Shown: positions 1 through 7,377, numbered from the stretch's first letter. The stretch is 8,133 bases of DNA from an uncultured Ruminococcus sp. (GCA_902803125.1 CADCOZ010000023.1:1-8133), one strand, 5' to 3'. Made by a program: numbers and translations. Notes: generated from the sequence alone by a model not told the origin.

Positions 1-785
1 GCCTGCTCGAACAAATCTCTGACACGGGAGGCACCGACACCCACGAACATTTCCACGAAATCGGAACCGGAAATCGAGAAGAACGGCACACCCGCTTCAC
101 CGGCCACGGCTCTGGCCAAAAGGGTTTTACCGGTTCCGGGAGGTCCCACCAGCAGAACGCCCTTCGGGATTCTGGCACCCAATTCATTATACTTTTTGGG
201 GTCTTTCAGGAACTCCACGATTTCCCGCAGTTCCTCTTTTTCCTCATCGGCTCCGGCCACATCGGCAAAGGTGGTTTTGCGTTTCTCATCGGTCATATTC
301 TTGACTTTCGCCTTGCCAAAGCCGAATTGCCGTCCGGCATCGCCCAAGCCGCCCGACAGCTTCCGCATAAAGATGATCCACACCACCACCAGCAAGCCTA
401 TCAATATCAGATTCGGCAGCAGATTCAGCCACCACGAATTGTCAGCCGCCTGTTTCCAGGTAAACTGCATTGGCGTTTCGGGGTGCTTTTCGTTATAGTC
501 CGCAATATAATCATCTACCGCTTCCAGAAATAAGCCGATACTCGCCACACTGGTTTTGACTTCCGTTTTGCCCTTGTACTTCGTATTCAGCTTCAGATCC
601 AGTTCGCCGGTGCCGAAATCGAGGGAATACTCATCCACCTGCTGATTCTTGAACAAATAGATAATATCAGAGGTCGGGTATTCTTCCTTGGGCTGAAGCG
701 TAAAAATCAATGAGATAATAATAATCAGCACAATCGGGATACCGAGGTAGATTAACAGATTACGGATAGTTTTCTTGTTTTCCAA
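1..785 (-). CDS. ftsH: ATP-dependent zinc metalloprotease FtsH, N-terminal part (cut by window edge)
   Basis: FtsH is a membrane-anchored hexameric AAA+ protease that extracts and degrades membrane and regulatory proteins. The visible 261 residues show a short basic cytoplasmic start, TM1 at about 8-30, an extracytoplasmic domain at about 31-117, TM2 at about 119-140, and then the start of the AAA domain. That domain has the linker motif [14 protein letters not shown] near 173-186, Walker A GPPGTGKT at 214-221 and the pore-loop FVGVGA at 247-252. Walker B, the SRH region and the HEXXH zinc site lie beyond the window edge. The start is TTG at 785: an in-frame TAA (803-801) closes the frame six codons upstream, there is no ATG or GTG between, and AAGGAG sits 10 bases ahead. 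The gene begins 40 bases after hpt, and tilS-hpt-ftsH is a conserved Firmicutes order. Family identity is near certain; nothing indicates a defect in the visible part. Confidence 0.97.
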   Translation of the reverse strand, partial: MENKKTIRNLLIYLGIPIVLIIIISLIFTLQPKEEYPTSDIIYLFKNQQVDEYSLDFGTGELDLKLNTKYKGKTEVKTSVASIGLFLEAVDDYIADYNEKHPETPMQFTWKQAADNSWWLNLLPNLILIGLLVVVWIIFMRKLSGGLGDAGRQFGFGKAKVKNMTDEKRKTTFADVAGADEEKEELREIVEFLKDPKKYNELGARIPKGVLLVGPPGTGKTLLARAVAGEAGVPFFSISGSDFVEMFVGVGASRVRDLFEQ

Positions 786-795
786 GTGCTTGTCA

Positions 796-801
796 CTCCT
801 T
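796..801 (-). promoter_or_regulatory. Ribosome binding site that fixes the TTG start of ftsH
   Basis: AAGGAG on the minus strand lies 10 bases upstream of the TTG at 785-783. The same frame is closed by TAA at 803-801, which overlaps the first base of this site, so no upstream start is possible. The next in-frame start-like codons fall inside TM1. Confidence 0.75.
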
Positions 802-825
802 TATGATAGGCAGTTTTTGGGCTGC

Positions 826-1368
826 TCAAGAATAGATTTCCGCCTTGAGTACACCAACATACGGCAGGTTGCGGTAATGCTCGCTGTAGTCCAAACCATA
901 GCCGACAATAAACAAGTCCTCCACCACACGGCCGGTATAATCCGCCGTAATGGGTTTCTTTCTTCTGCTGGGCTTATCGAACAAGGTGCAGATCTTCACA
1001 GAAGCCGCTCCCTTTTCCAGCAGGTAATCCCGCAGATAGGAAAGGGTATTGCCGGTATCCAGAATATCCTCCACAATCAGGACATCACGGCCAATGACGT
1101 TGCAGGTAATATCCTTGGTCAGGGTGATTTTGCCGGAAGAGGCGGCTCCACTGCCATAACTGGAGGCAGCCATGAAATCCATCTGGCATTCATCGAGTGT
1201 CAGCCGGCGAAACAGGTCGGCAAAAAACATCACACTTCCCTTCAGCACACCCACCACAATCAGTTCACGGCCGGCATAATCCGCACTGATACGTTCGGCC
1301 AACGCTGAAACGGTCTGTGCCAGTTCTTCTTCGCTCATCAATTTTTCAAAAACATCCTTATGCAGCAT
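826..1368 (-). CDS. hpt: Hypoxanthine phosphoribosyltransferase
   Basis: This cytoplasmic purine-salvage enzyme converts hypoxanthine (and usually guanine) plus PRPP to IMP or GMP and pyrophosphate. The 180-residue protein has the usual family length. It shows the VLKG loop at 41-44, the flexible catalytic loop SSYGSG at 69-74, the PRPP-binding motif VLIVEDILDTGNTL at 96-109 with the acidic pair E100-D101, the DKPSRRK segment near 131-137, and the base-pocket segment VGYGLDY at 155-161 followed by YRNLPYVGVLK. An ATG nine bases upstream (1377) is also in frame, but its A is the last base of the AAAGGA ribosome binding site, so the ATG at 1368, eight bases after that site, is the likely start. 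The gene follows tilS by 17 bases and precedes ftsH by 40, suggesting co-transcription. In Bacillus the equivalent gene sits in the same tilS-hpt-ftsH order. It is annotated hprT in some genomes. Confidence 0.96.
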   Translation of the reverse strand: MLHKDVFEKLMSEEELAQTVSALAERISADYAGRELIVVGVLKGSVMFFADLFRRLTLDECQMDFMAASSYGSGAASSGKITLTKDITCNVIGRDVLIVEDILDTGNTLSYLRDYLLEKGAASVKICTLFDKPSRRKKPITADYTGRVVEDLFIVGYGLDYSEHYRNLPYVGVLKAEIYS

Positions 1369-1376
1369 AATAAACA

Positions 1377-1382
1377 TCCTTT
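1377..1382 (-). promoter_or_regulatory. Ribosome binding site that selects the second ATG of hpt
   Basis: AAAGGA on the minus strand ends at the A of the first in-frame ATG (1377-1375), which leaves no spacer for that codon. It is eight bases from the ATG at 1368-1366, a normal spacing. It lies just after the tilS stop codon at 1388-1386. Confidence 0.7.
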
Positions 1383-1385
1383 CTT

Positions 1386-2732
1386 TTATATATTCTGCGG
1401 TTGAATCACCAATACCTTGGCCGTTTGGGCAGTGACAGCATGGTCACGACCAACCCCGATTCCCTCTATCCACAGAACATGATGGTTCTCTGCTAACAAC
1501 ACAACATGATCCCGCTGTTCCTGCGGAAGCTTCCTTTCGACAAACAGCTTTTTCACAGTTTTTGTTACATTTCTGCGAAAGAGCGTAAACTGATCGCCGC
1601 TTCTTCTGGTACGGAAGCAGCTTGTTAATGGTATTGTATCATAATCCAAGGCATTATGGAACAAAAATTTATGATTTTTTACGCCATTGTTGAATTCGTC
1701 TATGCTCATCTTGAACAGGTCGATTTTTTTGTCGCATATCACCAAAGATGACCGGCCAACCCAAGATACTGCATCTATTGGCGGTGAACATTCTTTTCGA
1801 AAGATACGAAAAATGCCTTGTTTAGCTGCCGCTGTAACACCGCCGCCGATTTCTACAGCACCACCATTATACACAATTTTGCGGAAAAGTGCAAGGTGCT
1901 TTGCTTCGGGAATTACTGAAAAATCCGCACACAGCTTTCTGACAGCGGCGGCAAAAACTGCCTGCGGCCATGTCTGCATGATACGGACATCGTAACCGCC
2001 GGCCACGGCGGCCTGAGAAAGCGCCGCTTCTGCGGAGGTCATCAAATAGGCTTCCGCTTCCCGCATTCGCTCCGACAAACCGCTGACCGCACTTTCCAAA
2101 GAAGGATTCAGTTCCCGCAGAACCGGCACCACATCCAAACGGATCCGATTGCGGCTATAGGCACGGGACAGATTCGTGCTGTCTGTGACAAAGCACAAAT
2201 CATGCGCAAGGCAGTAGGTTTCTACTTCCCTGCGGGTGACCTCTATCAGCGGACGAATGATGCGCCCCCGACACGGCGGTATACCGCACAATCCGGCCAT
2301 TCCGCTGCCCCTTGTCAGATGGAACAGCACGGTTTCCACGTTATCCGAAGCCGTATGTGCCGTAGCTATACGGGCGTTCAAGGCGGCGGCTTGCTCTTCA
2401 AAGAATGCATAGCGTATTTCACGGCCGCATTGTTCCGTGCCGATACCCCGCTGTTTGGCTTCGGCCGCCACATCTGTACGCAGAACAAACAGTTCCACCC
2501 CCAGCCGCTCACACAGCGTTTGGGTAAACTGTTCGTCACGGTCGGCTTCTTCGCCCCGCAAACCGTGGTTGACATGACAGGCATAGATCGTCAGCCCCAT
2601 CACGTCCCGCAGTTCACATAAACAATACAGCAGTGCGCAGGAATCGGCTCCACCCGATACCGCCGCCAACACACAGCCGCCTTCGGTCAGCATTCCATAC
2701 TTTCGTATCGTTGTTAATACTTTATCTTTCAT
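1386..2732 (-). CDS. tilS: tRNA(Ile)-lysidine synthase
   Basis: TilS uses ATP to attach lysine to C34 of the CAU-anticodon tRNA(Ile), switching it from AUG to AUA reading and from Met to Ile charging. The 448-residue protein begins with the N-type PP-loop ATPase domain: SGGADS at 26-31, HVNHGLRG at 53-60, ATAHTASDNVETVL at 123-136 and DSTN at 184-187 with RNRIR at 194-198. A less conserved middle region follows at about 210-365. The C-terminal tRNA-binding domain begins near 370 and includes RTRRSGDQF and LPQEQRD. The start six bases after the dnaB stop has no good ribosome binding site, so translation is probably coupled to dnaB. The first ATG fits the usual 25-residue lead before the PP-loop; the ATG at codon 14 would cut into that domain. 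The DNA for the junction between middle and C-terminal regions is visibly richer in A+T than the rest of the gene. Confidence 0.96.
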   Translation of the reverse strand: MKDKVLTTIRKYGMLTEGGCVLAAVSGGADSCALLYCLCELRDVMGLTIYACHVNHGLRGEEADRDEQFTQTLCERLGVELFVLRTDVAAEAKQRGIGTEQCGREIRYAFFEEQAAALNARIATAHTASDNVETVLFHLTRGSGMAGLCGIPPCRGRIIRPLIEVTRREVETYCLAHDLCFVTDSTNLSRAYSRNRIRLDVVPVLRELNPSLESAVSGLSERMREAEAYLMTSAEAALSQAAVAGGYDVRIMQTWPQAVFAAAVRKLCADFSVIPEAKHLALFRKIVYNGGAVEIGGGVTAAAKQGIFRIFRKECSPPIDAVSWVGRSSLVICDKKIDLFKMSIDEFNNGVKNHKFLFHNALDYDTIPLTSCFRTRRSGDQFTLFRRNVTKTVKKLFVERKLPQEQRDHVVLLAENHHVLWIEGIGVGRDHAVTAQTAKVLVIQPQNI

Positions 2733-2738
2733 AGGCGA

Positions 2739-4106
2739 TTATACATGATCCGGTGCAACCGCTGTGAACCGCATAAATTCGCCCTGCCAATGCAGCGGTA
2801 CCGAACGGGTTTCGCCGTGTCTGTTCTTGGCCACGATGCATTCTCCGCTGTTGCGGTCGGCGTTTTCATCGGCTCCTTCTGCATTTCTGTAATAGTCCTC
2901 ACGGTACAAAAACAGCACAATATCCGCATCCTGCTCAATAGAACCGGAATCTCTCAGGTCGGACAGCTGCGGCTTATGCTCGGCTCGCTGTTCACTGGCA
3001 CGGGACAGCTGTGACAGTGTGAGTACCGGTATATTAAATTCTTTCGCTAAAATCTTCAGGCTTCGTGTGATTTCAGAAATTTCCTGCACACGGTTATCAA
3101 TGCGGCGGGAAGAGGACATCAGCTGTAAATAGTCAATAATAATCATATCCACCTGTTTCAGTCGTCGGAGTTTAGCTTTGATTTCCGGCACGGTAATGCC
3201 CGGCGTACCGTCCAAATACAATTCCGCCTTACTGAGGATATCGCCCGCTTCAATCAGCCGCACCCATTCTTCGTTACTGAGTTTGCCGGTTCGCAGGGTG
3301 GTGCCAGAAATCAGTGCTTCCATCGACAGCAAACGGGACGCTAACTGTTCGGTAGACATTTCCAGCGAGAAAAACGCCACCCGTCTTTTACATTTCACCG
3401 AAACGTGCTTGGCAATATTCAAAGCAAAACTGGTTTTACCCATGCCGGGACGAGCCGCCAGCAAAATCAGGTCGGAACGGTTCAAACCGGTAATGACATT
3501 ATCCAGCATCCCGATGCCGGTAGGAATGCCCCTGTATAAATCCGCTTCTTCCGAATTGAGCATATCCAGACGGTCAAGGGTTTCCAGAATAACGTCACTC
3601 AGCCGTTCCAGTCCTCGGTGACCCTTGTCGTCACGGATATCATAAATCCGCTGTTCAGCCGCATCAATTAACCGGCTGATATCCCCTTCGGGACTTTCGG
3701 CACTGTCAATAATCTCCCGTGCCGACAAAATCAGCTTGCGCAGCTGATAATTGTCCCGCACAATGCCGGCATATTCCTTCACACGGTGAACTTTCGGCAC
3801 GAACTGCGCCAACTGCATCAGGTAGTTTTTGGTTTCCGCATCCGAATAGCCTTCCCTGTTTTTCAGCTTTTCCAGAACGGTCACCACGTCTACCGGATGG
3901 TTCAGCGTGAACAGCTCCAGCATACACTGATAAATCACTTTATGGGTGGACAAATGAAAGTAATCGCTGGTGGGCAGCAGTTCCATCACGTCCACCAGAC
4001 AATCCGCATTCAGCAGAATAGAACCAAGAACCGACTGTTCCGCTTCTGCACTGAACGGCAGCATCAGGCCGTCTTTGGCCACCCTGATTTCTTGTTCCTC
4101 ACTCAT
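2739..4106 (-). CDS. dnaB: Replicative DNA helicase DnaB (DnaC in Bacillus naming)
   Basis: This is the hexameric 5'-3' helicase that unwinds the replication fork. The 455-residue length is normal. The N-terminal DnaB domain spans roughly 14-115 (LPFSAEAEQSVLGSILL at its start), a linker region follows, and the RecA-like motor begins near 190 with YRGIPTGIGMLD. Walker A is ARPGMGKT at 218-225, the SLEM motif with the catalytic glutamate is E249, Walker B is IIIDYLQLM at 322-330, and SQLSR at 365-369 is followed by the DLRDSGSIEQDAD segment. KNRHGE at 427-432 is the late KNRxG motif. No intein or insertion interrupts the motor. GGAGG lies five bases before the ATG. The gene starts 15 bases after the acetyltransferase stop and ends six bases before tilS, so it is probably read as part of one transcript. 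Motif order and length leave little room for another assignment. Confidence 0.97.
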   Translation of the reverse strand: MSEEQEIRVAKDGLMLPFSAEAEQSVLGSILLNADCLVDVMELLPTSDYFHLSTHKVIYQCMLELFTLNHPVDVVTVLEKLKNREGYSDAETKNYLMQLAQFVPKVHRVKEYAGIVRDNYQLRKLILSAREIIDSAESPEGDISRLIDAAEQRIYDIRDDKGHRGLERLSDVILETLDRLDMLNSEEADLYRGIPTGIGMLDNVITGLNRSDLILLAARPGMGKTSFALNIAKHVSVKCKRRVAFFSLEMSTEQLASRLLSMEALISGTTLRTGKLSNEEWVRLIEAGDILSKAELYLDGTPGITVPEIKAKLRRLKQVDMIIIDYLQLMSSSRRIDNRVQEISEITRSLKILAKEFNIPVLTLSQLSRASEQRAEHKPQLSDLRDSGSIEQDADIVLFLYREDYYRNAEGADENADRNSGECIVAKNRHGETRSVPLHWQGEFMRFTAVAPDHV

Positions 4107-4121
4107 ACGAACCTCCGGTGC

Positions 4122-4577
4122 TTATCGGTGAATGAGCAGTCTTGTCGGATGATCCTCTCCGTCCCCCTGTGCCATACAGTAGAATTCCCAGCCGTATCTC
4201 TCATAAAAACCGGTGTGATCCGTGACTAAATACACCGGCGAAATACCGTTAGCCCGCTGATCCTCCACCGCAAAGTTCAGCAGCTGTCCGGCAATTCCCT
4301 GCTTGCGGTAGGCTTCTTCCGTATAGACTGCACAGATATTCGGTGCCAAATCTTTCCGGTCGTGAAAATCGTTTTCGATAACACCCAAACCGGCCACAAT
4401 CTTTTCACCGTCTAAACAAAGGTACCAGCCGTATTCGGTTTCTTTCTGCACATAGGCCTGTATGCATTCCAAATAGGCTTCTGTGGGAACGCCCCACTTG
4501 CTGTGGAACCATTCCGCCGCTTTTTCCATCCATTCTGGTTTTTCTCTCAGGGTAATATAGGTATATTGACGCATCAT
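4122..4577 (-). CDS. GNAT family N-acetyltransferase, substrate unknown
   Basis: The 151-residue protein has a GNAT fold signature. Motif A at 81-100 contains the acetyl-CoA pyrophosphate-binding segment R91-K-Q-G-I-A96. Motif B includes VTDHTGFYERYGW at 118-130, where the tyrosines are candidates for the general acid. No signal peptide or membrane segment is visible, so it should be cytoplasmic. Fourteen further in-frame codons extend upstream to 4619, but AAGGAG lies inside that stretch, so translation starts at one of two adjacent ATGs: 4577 (four bases from the site) or 4574 (seven bases). I keep the first, although spacing favours the second. The gene lies 102 bases after rplI and 15 before dnaB, suggesting co-transcription with dnaB. 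Its place in a core cluster does not tell its substrate; small molecules, peptides or protein N-termini are all possible. Confidence 0.9.
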   Translation of the reverse strand: MMRQYTYITLREKPEWMEKAAEWFHSKWGVPTEAYLECIQAYVQKETEYGWYLCLDGEKIVAGLGVIENDFHDRKDLAPNICAVYTEEAYRKQGIAGQLLNFAVEDQRANGISPVYLVTDHTGFYERYGWEFYCMAQGDGEDHPTRLLIHR

Positions 4578-4581
4578 TCTT

Positions 4582-4587
4582 CTCCTT
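4582..4587 (-). promoter_or_regulatory. Ribosome binding site that sets the acetyltransferase start
   Basis: AAGGAG on the minus strand lies four and seven bases upstream of two consecutive ATG codons (4577 and 4574). It excludes the longer in-frame start at 4619, which has no comparable site. Confidence 0.65.
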
Positions 4588-4622
4588 GTTAAGTAATGTA
4601 TTTTTTCAGTCAAACACAAATA

Positions 4623-4648
4623 ATTCGGAATTCCTCCGAACTCCGAAT
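4623..4648 (-). terminator. Hairpin after rplI, possible weak terminator
   Basis: ATTCGGA (4648-4642 on the minus strand) can pair with TCCGAAT (4629-4623), a 7-bp stem with a 12-base loop. The loop carries a second TTCGGA (4640-4635) that can pair with the same 3' arm instead, so two hairpins compete. What follows is TATTTGTGTTTG, T-rich but not a clean T-run. It could be a leaky terminator between rplI and the acetyltransferase gene, or an mRNA-end or processing structure. Confidence 0.35.
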
Positions 4649-4679
4649 CATTGAGGCTTATTGGTGAGCCGCCAAAGCA

Positions 4680-5129
4680 TTATTCCGCTTCTTTGACCAT
4701 CACTTTGATGTGAGCAGAAATGCCGGTATAGAGCTTAATTTCGCAGTTATATGTTCCGAACGCTTTAATGTCACTGTCCAAAACAATTTTTCTTTTGTCA
4801 ATGGTCAGCCCGAACTTTTCCTTCAGCACACCGGCAATTTCCTTGCTTGTAACAGAACCGAACAGACGGCCGCCCTGTCCGGCTTTCGCCGCAACTTCAA
4901 CAACCTGACCTTCCAACCGCTTGGCGTTTTCCTGTGCTTCGGCGGTTTCTGTGGCAATCTTATACTGTCTGGACTGTTCGGCATTCTTCAGTTCGTTGAG
5001 GGCCTGGGCATCGGCTTCCTTGGCTAACTTTCTCGGCAGTAAAAAGTTTCTGGCGTAACCGTCCGAAACATTGACCAAATCGCCCTTTTTACCGGTACCC
5101 TTGACATCCTGCAATAAAATCACTTTCAT
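4680..5129 (-). CDS. rplI: 50S ribosomal protein L9
   Basis: L9 binds 23S rRNA near the base of the L1 stalk and helps maintain reading frame. The 149 residues match the usual length. The N-terminal domain carries the family signature: [17 protein letters not shown] at 1-17, then [13 protein letters not shown] at 24-36. A long charged connecting helix runs at about 43-75. The C-terminal domain begins near 76 and contains [14 protein letters not shown], the usual rRNA-binding loop. GAGG lies seven bases before the ATG. The gene is 77 bases downstream of gdpP, the common Firmicutes neighbour, and a candidate promoter sits in that gap. It is followed by a hairpin and the GNAT gene rather than directly by dnaB. 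Confidence 0.98.
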   Translation of the reverse strand: MKVILLQDVKGTGKKGDLVNVSDGYARNFLLPRKLAKEADAQALNELKNAEQSRQYKIATETAEAQENAKRLEGQVVEVAAKAGQGGRLFGSVTSKEIAGVLKEKFGLTIDKRKIVLDSDIKAFGTYNCEIKLYTGISAHIKVMVKEAE

Positions 5130-5158
5130 CTTGTTTCCTCTTTTCTCATTTGTTTTTA

Positions 5159-5187
5159 AGCATAAACCAACAGAGTCTGACAGCCAA
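5159..5187 (-). promoter_or_regulatory. Candidate vegetative promoter for rplI
   Basis: On the minus strand TTGGCT (5187-5182) is followed after exactly 17 bases by TATGCT (5164-5159). Each hexamer matches four of six positions of the housekeeping sigma consensus (TTGACA and TATAAT), and an A-rich stretch follows the -10 element. A transcript from here would begin around 5152 and give rplI a leader of about 20 bases with its ribosome binding site. Such matches also occur by chance. Confidence 0.4.
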
Positions 5188-5206
5188 AAGGCTTCTCTCC
5201 ATCGTT

Positions 5207-7171
5207 TTAACTGTCGTCTTTGTTAACATCCAGTTCGCTGATAATGGATACCAGCTTTTCTCTGGCTTCGGCAATACTCATGTTTTCCAGCTGACACGCC
5301 GCCATCGTCTGATGACCGCCGCCGCCTAACTGTTCCATGATGACCTGCACATTCAGATCGCCCAAGGAGCGGGCAGAAATATTAACGGTCTTGCCGGTTT
5401 TATACATCACAAACGAAGCCTTGACATTCTCAATGCCCAACAGTTCATCGGCCGCCTGTGCCGAAGCAATCCGAATGTCCGGAATGTCCTCGTCTGCACT
5501 GGCAATGGCACAGTAGTTGAAAATCTCCGCTTCGCTGACTAACTTGTACTTGACTTTATAAGTATCAATCGAATTGGAAAACAGCCGCTTAACTTCCACG
5601 GTATCCGCTCCGTTACTGCGCAGATACGCCGCCGCTTCAAAGGTACGCACCCCTGTTCGCAAAACAAAGTTTTTCGTGTCCAGCATAATGCCCGACAGCA
5701 ACGCTTCACTTTCCAGACGGCTCAGGGAATCATGCCCCAGATACTGCACCAGCTCCGCTGTCATTTCGGAGGCCGAAGAAGCCGACGGTTCATGATAAAA
5801 CACCAGAGCCTTGTCAATGTGGTTGACCATCATGCGATGGTGATCAATCACAACCACCCGACTGCACCGTTCATAAATGGTCTTGGACTCCAAAAAGTTG
5901 GGCGAATGCGTATCGACAATAATCAGCAGGGAATGGTCGTCCAGCAAATCAAGAGCTTCGTCCTCGGTTTTGAAGATGCTTTCAAAGCCTGCTTTTTCAA
6001 AGCTGGCCACCAGCGACTTGGCCAAAGTCTGCTGACGGTTAAGCAGGATATAGGCGTTTTTATGCAGTCCCTTGACCACAGCGCTCCACATACCGATGCA
6101 CGAACCGACAGAATCCAAATCGGAAAAGCGGTGACCCATAATGATCACATTACTGCTGTTGTTGATATGGTTGGTGAGCGTGGCCGCAATCACACGGGTA
6201 CGTACCTTATCACGCTTTTCAATGCCCTTGGACACGCCGCCGAAGAACTGGTAGGAATCCGCTTTTTTAATAGCGACCTGATCACCGCCCCGACCCAGTG
6301 CCATATCCAAGGCTTGTCTTGCCCATTGTTCATTTTCTTTGAAGGAATTGCCGCAGTGACCGATGCCCATAGAAACGGTTGCATTCATGCGGTCATTGAT
6401 GCGGATCGCACGAATATCGTCCAGAATGCGGAACTTCTCTTCCATGTACCGTTTAATGTCCCGTTCTTCCATGACAATGATGTAGCGGCCGCCGCTGATT
6501 TTTTTGTAGAAGCCTTTGGTTGAAGATACCCATTTAACGATAGCCTGTTCCACCGCTACGGTAACTTGAATGGCTTCGCTGTTGTCGGTTTCACGCTCCA
6601 GTTCATCTTTATTATCAAAGGCGACAATAGCCACAGCCGGACGAGAGGCTTCGTATTCATCGGAATTCGTTTTGTAGGTATCATCATCAATGAAGTAGAC
6701 AATCGCCCCGTATTCATGCTTGACCCCGAAAGCGATATACCAGTGATCCTGATAGCGAGTATCCACGCCGTTTTTATCAAAGATGGCATCGGTATTTTCG
6801 GCCGAGAGATATTTTTTAATGTTGTCCCCCAGCGGGTCTTCCTGCTGACAGACGATTTCGGTAAACAAGCGGTTGGCCGCAATAATCTCATCATAGGGTC
6901 CCAAGATAACAGTCGGCACACGGATATCGTCAATGGTGCGGGACTCATCTTTATAGATACGATTCATCGAGCTGGTCAAGATGCTTGAAATGTAGCGTTT
7001 CAGGTTAATGATGCTCAGAACCACCACAGAAGTAGCCGCCAAAGCGAGCAGCAATTCGCCCAAAAAGACAATAACACTGTAGCGAATAGAGATGATGGCC
7101 ATAATAAACATCACTACAGCAAAAACAGCAAACAGCGGTATAATAAAATTAACGTGTTCTCTCTTTCTCAA
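5207..7171 (-). CDS. gdpP: c-di-AMP phosphodiesterase, GdpP family (membrane, PAS, degenerate GGDEF, DHH-DHHA1)
   Basis: GdpP proteins hydrolyse cyclic di-AMP to pApA and so influence cell-wall, potassium and osmotic control. From the TTG at 7171 the product is 654 residues, the usual length. A basic start (RKR) precedes TM1 at about 8-29 and TM2 at about 32-56; a PAS-like domain covers about 80-162; a degenerate GGDEF domain covers about 175-305, with SGGRY at 226-230 where an active cyclase has its GGDEF motif. The DHH phosphoesterase domain begins near 338 with [11 protein letters not shown] (H347, D351, D353), then D420, DHH at 443-445 and D498. The DHHA1 domain ends with GGGGH at 616-620. 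The metal ligands appear complete. The frame stays open for 90 more codons to an ATG at 7441, but that part crosses a palindromic repeat and a probable terminator and lacks a ribosome binding site. At the chosen start only a weak GGTGAG precedes the TTG. Confidence 0.93.
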   Translation of the reverse strand: MRKREHVNFIIPLFAVFAVVMFIMAIISIRYSVIVFLGELLLALAATSVVVLSIINLKRYISSILTSSMNRIYKDESRTIDDIRVPTVILGPYDEIIAANRLFTEIVCQQEDPLGDNIKKYLSAENTDAIFDKNGVDTRYQDHWYIAFGVKHEYGAIVYFIDDDTYKTNSDEYEASRPAVAIVAFDNKDELERETDNSEAIQVTVAVEQAIVKWVSSTKGFYKKISGGRYIIVMEERDIKRYMEEKFRILDDIRAIRINDRMNATVSMGIGHCGNSFKENEQWARQALDMALGRGGDQVAIKKADSYQFFGGVSKGIEKRDKVRTRVIAATLTNHINNSSNVIIMGHRFSDLDSVGSCIGMWSAVVKGLHKNAYILLNRQQTLAKSLVASFEKAGFESIFKTEDEALDLLDDHSLLIIVDTHSPNFLESKTIYERCSRVVVIDHHRMMVNHIDKALVFYHEPSASSASEMTAELVQYLGHDSLSRLESEALLSGIMLDTKNFVLRTGVRTFEAAAYLRSNGADTVEVKRLFSNSIDTYKVKYKLVSEAEIFNYCAIASADEDIPDIRIASAQAADELLGIENVKASFVMYKTGKTVNISARSLGDLNVQVIMEQLGGGGHQTMAACQLENMSIAEAREKLVSIISELDVNKDDS

Positions 7172-7190
7172 ACTCTCACCACCGAATATT

Positions 7191-7305
7191 GTTGGAGGGC
7201 GTTGCCCTCCAAACCTCCCACCAGAGGCTCTGCCCCTGGACTCCCTAAAGGGACTAACTTCGTGTCGCCCGCAAGCCTTTGAAAAGGCTTGAGCGAAACT
7301 TTTGA
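7191..7305. repeat. Composite palindromic element between rnj and gdpP
   Basis: About 115 non-coding bases hold four inverted repeats in a row. Arms of 9 bp with a three-base loop lie at 7192-7200 and 7204-7212. Arms of 7 bp lie at 7221-7227 and 7233-7239, with one mismatch on the plus strand that becomes a G-U pair in minus-strand RNA. Arms of 4 bp lie at 7242-7245 and 7250-7253. Arms of 8 bp with a tetraloop lie at 7272-7279 and 7284-7291. The sequence is unlike the flanking genes, and its style resembles short dispersed repeats I recall from clostridial genomes. There is only one copy here, so its repeat nature and its edges are inferred. I see no clear target-site duplication. Confidence 0.6.
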
Positions 7306-7313
7306 TTTGTTGA

Positions 7314-7349
7314 TGCGGAAAGCTATACGCTATCCGCAGTTTTTCCGCA
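7314..7349 (-). other. Competing hairpins in the gdpP upstream region
   Basis: On the minus strand TGCGGA occurs twice (7349-7344 and 7338-7333) ahead of a single complementary TTTCCGCA (7321-7314). Either copy can form the 5' arm: the first pairs over 8 bases with a 20-base loop, the second over 6 bases plus a short inner stem. Two mutually exclusive structures are therefore possible. No known riboswitch fold is recognised, and a function is speculative. Confidence 0.35.
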
Positions 7350-7377
7350 CCAAAAACAAATCTGTTGCCTTGTGTGC

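Noticed and set aside
775..1308. A 177-codon plus-strand frame across the ftsH-hpt junction
   Set aside because: It is antisense to well-conserved hpt coding sequence, with no ribosome binding site or recognisable product.
1369..1377. Start of hpt at the earlier ATG
   Set aside because: That ATG overlaps the ribosome binding site, leaving no spacing; the ATG nine bases on is correctly spaced.
3453..3460. Alanine at the first position of the DnaB Walker A as a possible defect
   Set aside because: ARPxMGKT in place of GRPxMGKT is common in DnaB helicases; the essential GKT is intact.
4578..4619. N-terminal extension of the acetyltransferase to an ATG at 4619
   Set aside because: The ribosome binding site AAGGAG lies within this stretch, and the 14 extra residues add no GNAT-fold element.
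4578..4620. Promoter for the acetyltransferase-dnaB genes
   Set aside because: TTGACT is present on the minus strand, but no acceptable -10 hexamer lies 16-18 bases downstream. Other hexamer pairs fit poorly.
5732..6523. A 263-codon open frame on the plus strand
   Set aside because: It is wholly antisense to the DHH and GGDEF parts of gdpP, where the minus-strand protein has clear family motifs. Its translation shows no recognisable domain, so it is a shadow frame.
7191..7305. CRISPR array or rho-independent terminator cluster
   Set aside because: The inverted repeats differ from one another in sequence and size with no regular direct repeat and spacer pattern, and none is followed by a T-run on either strand.
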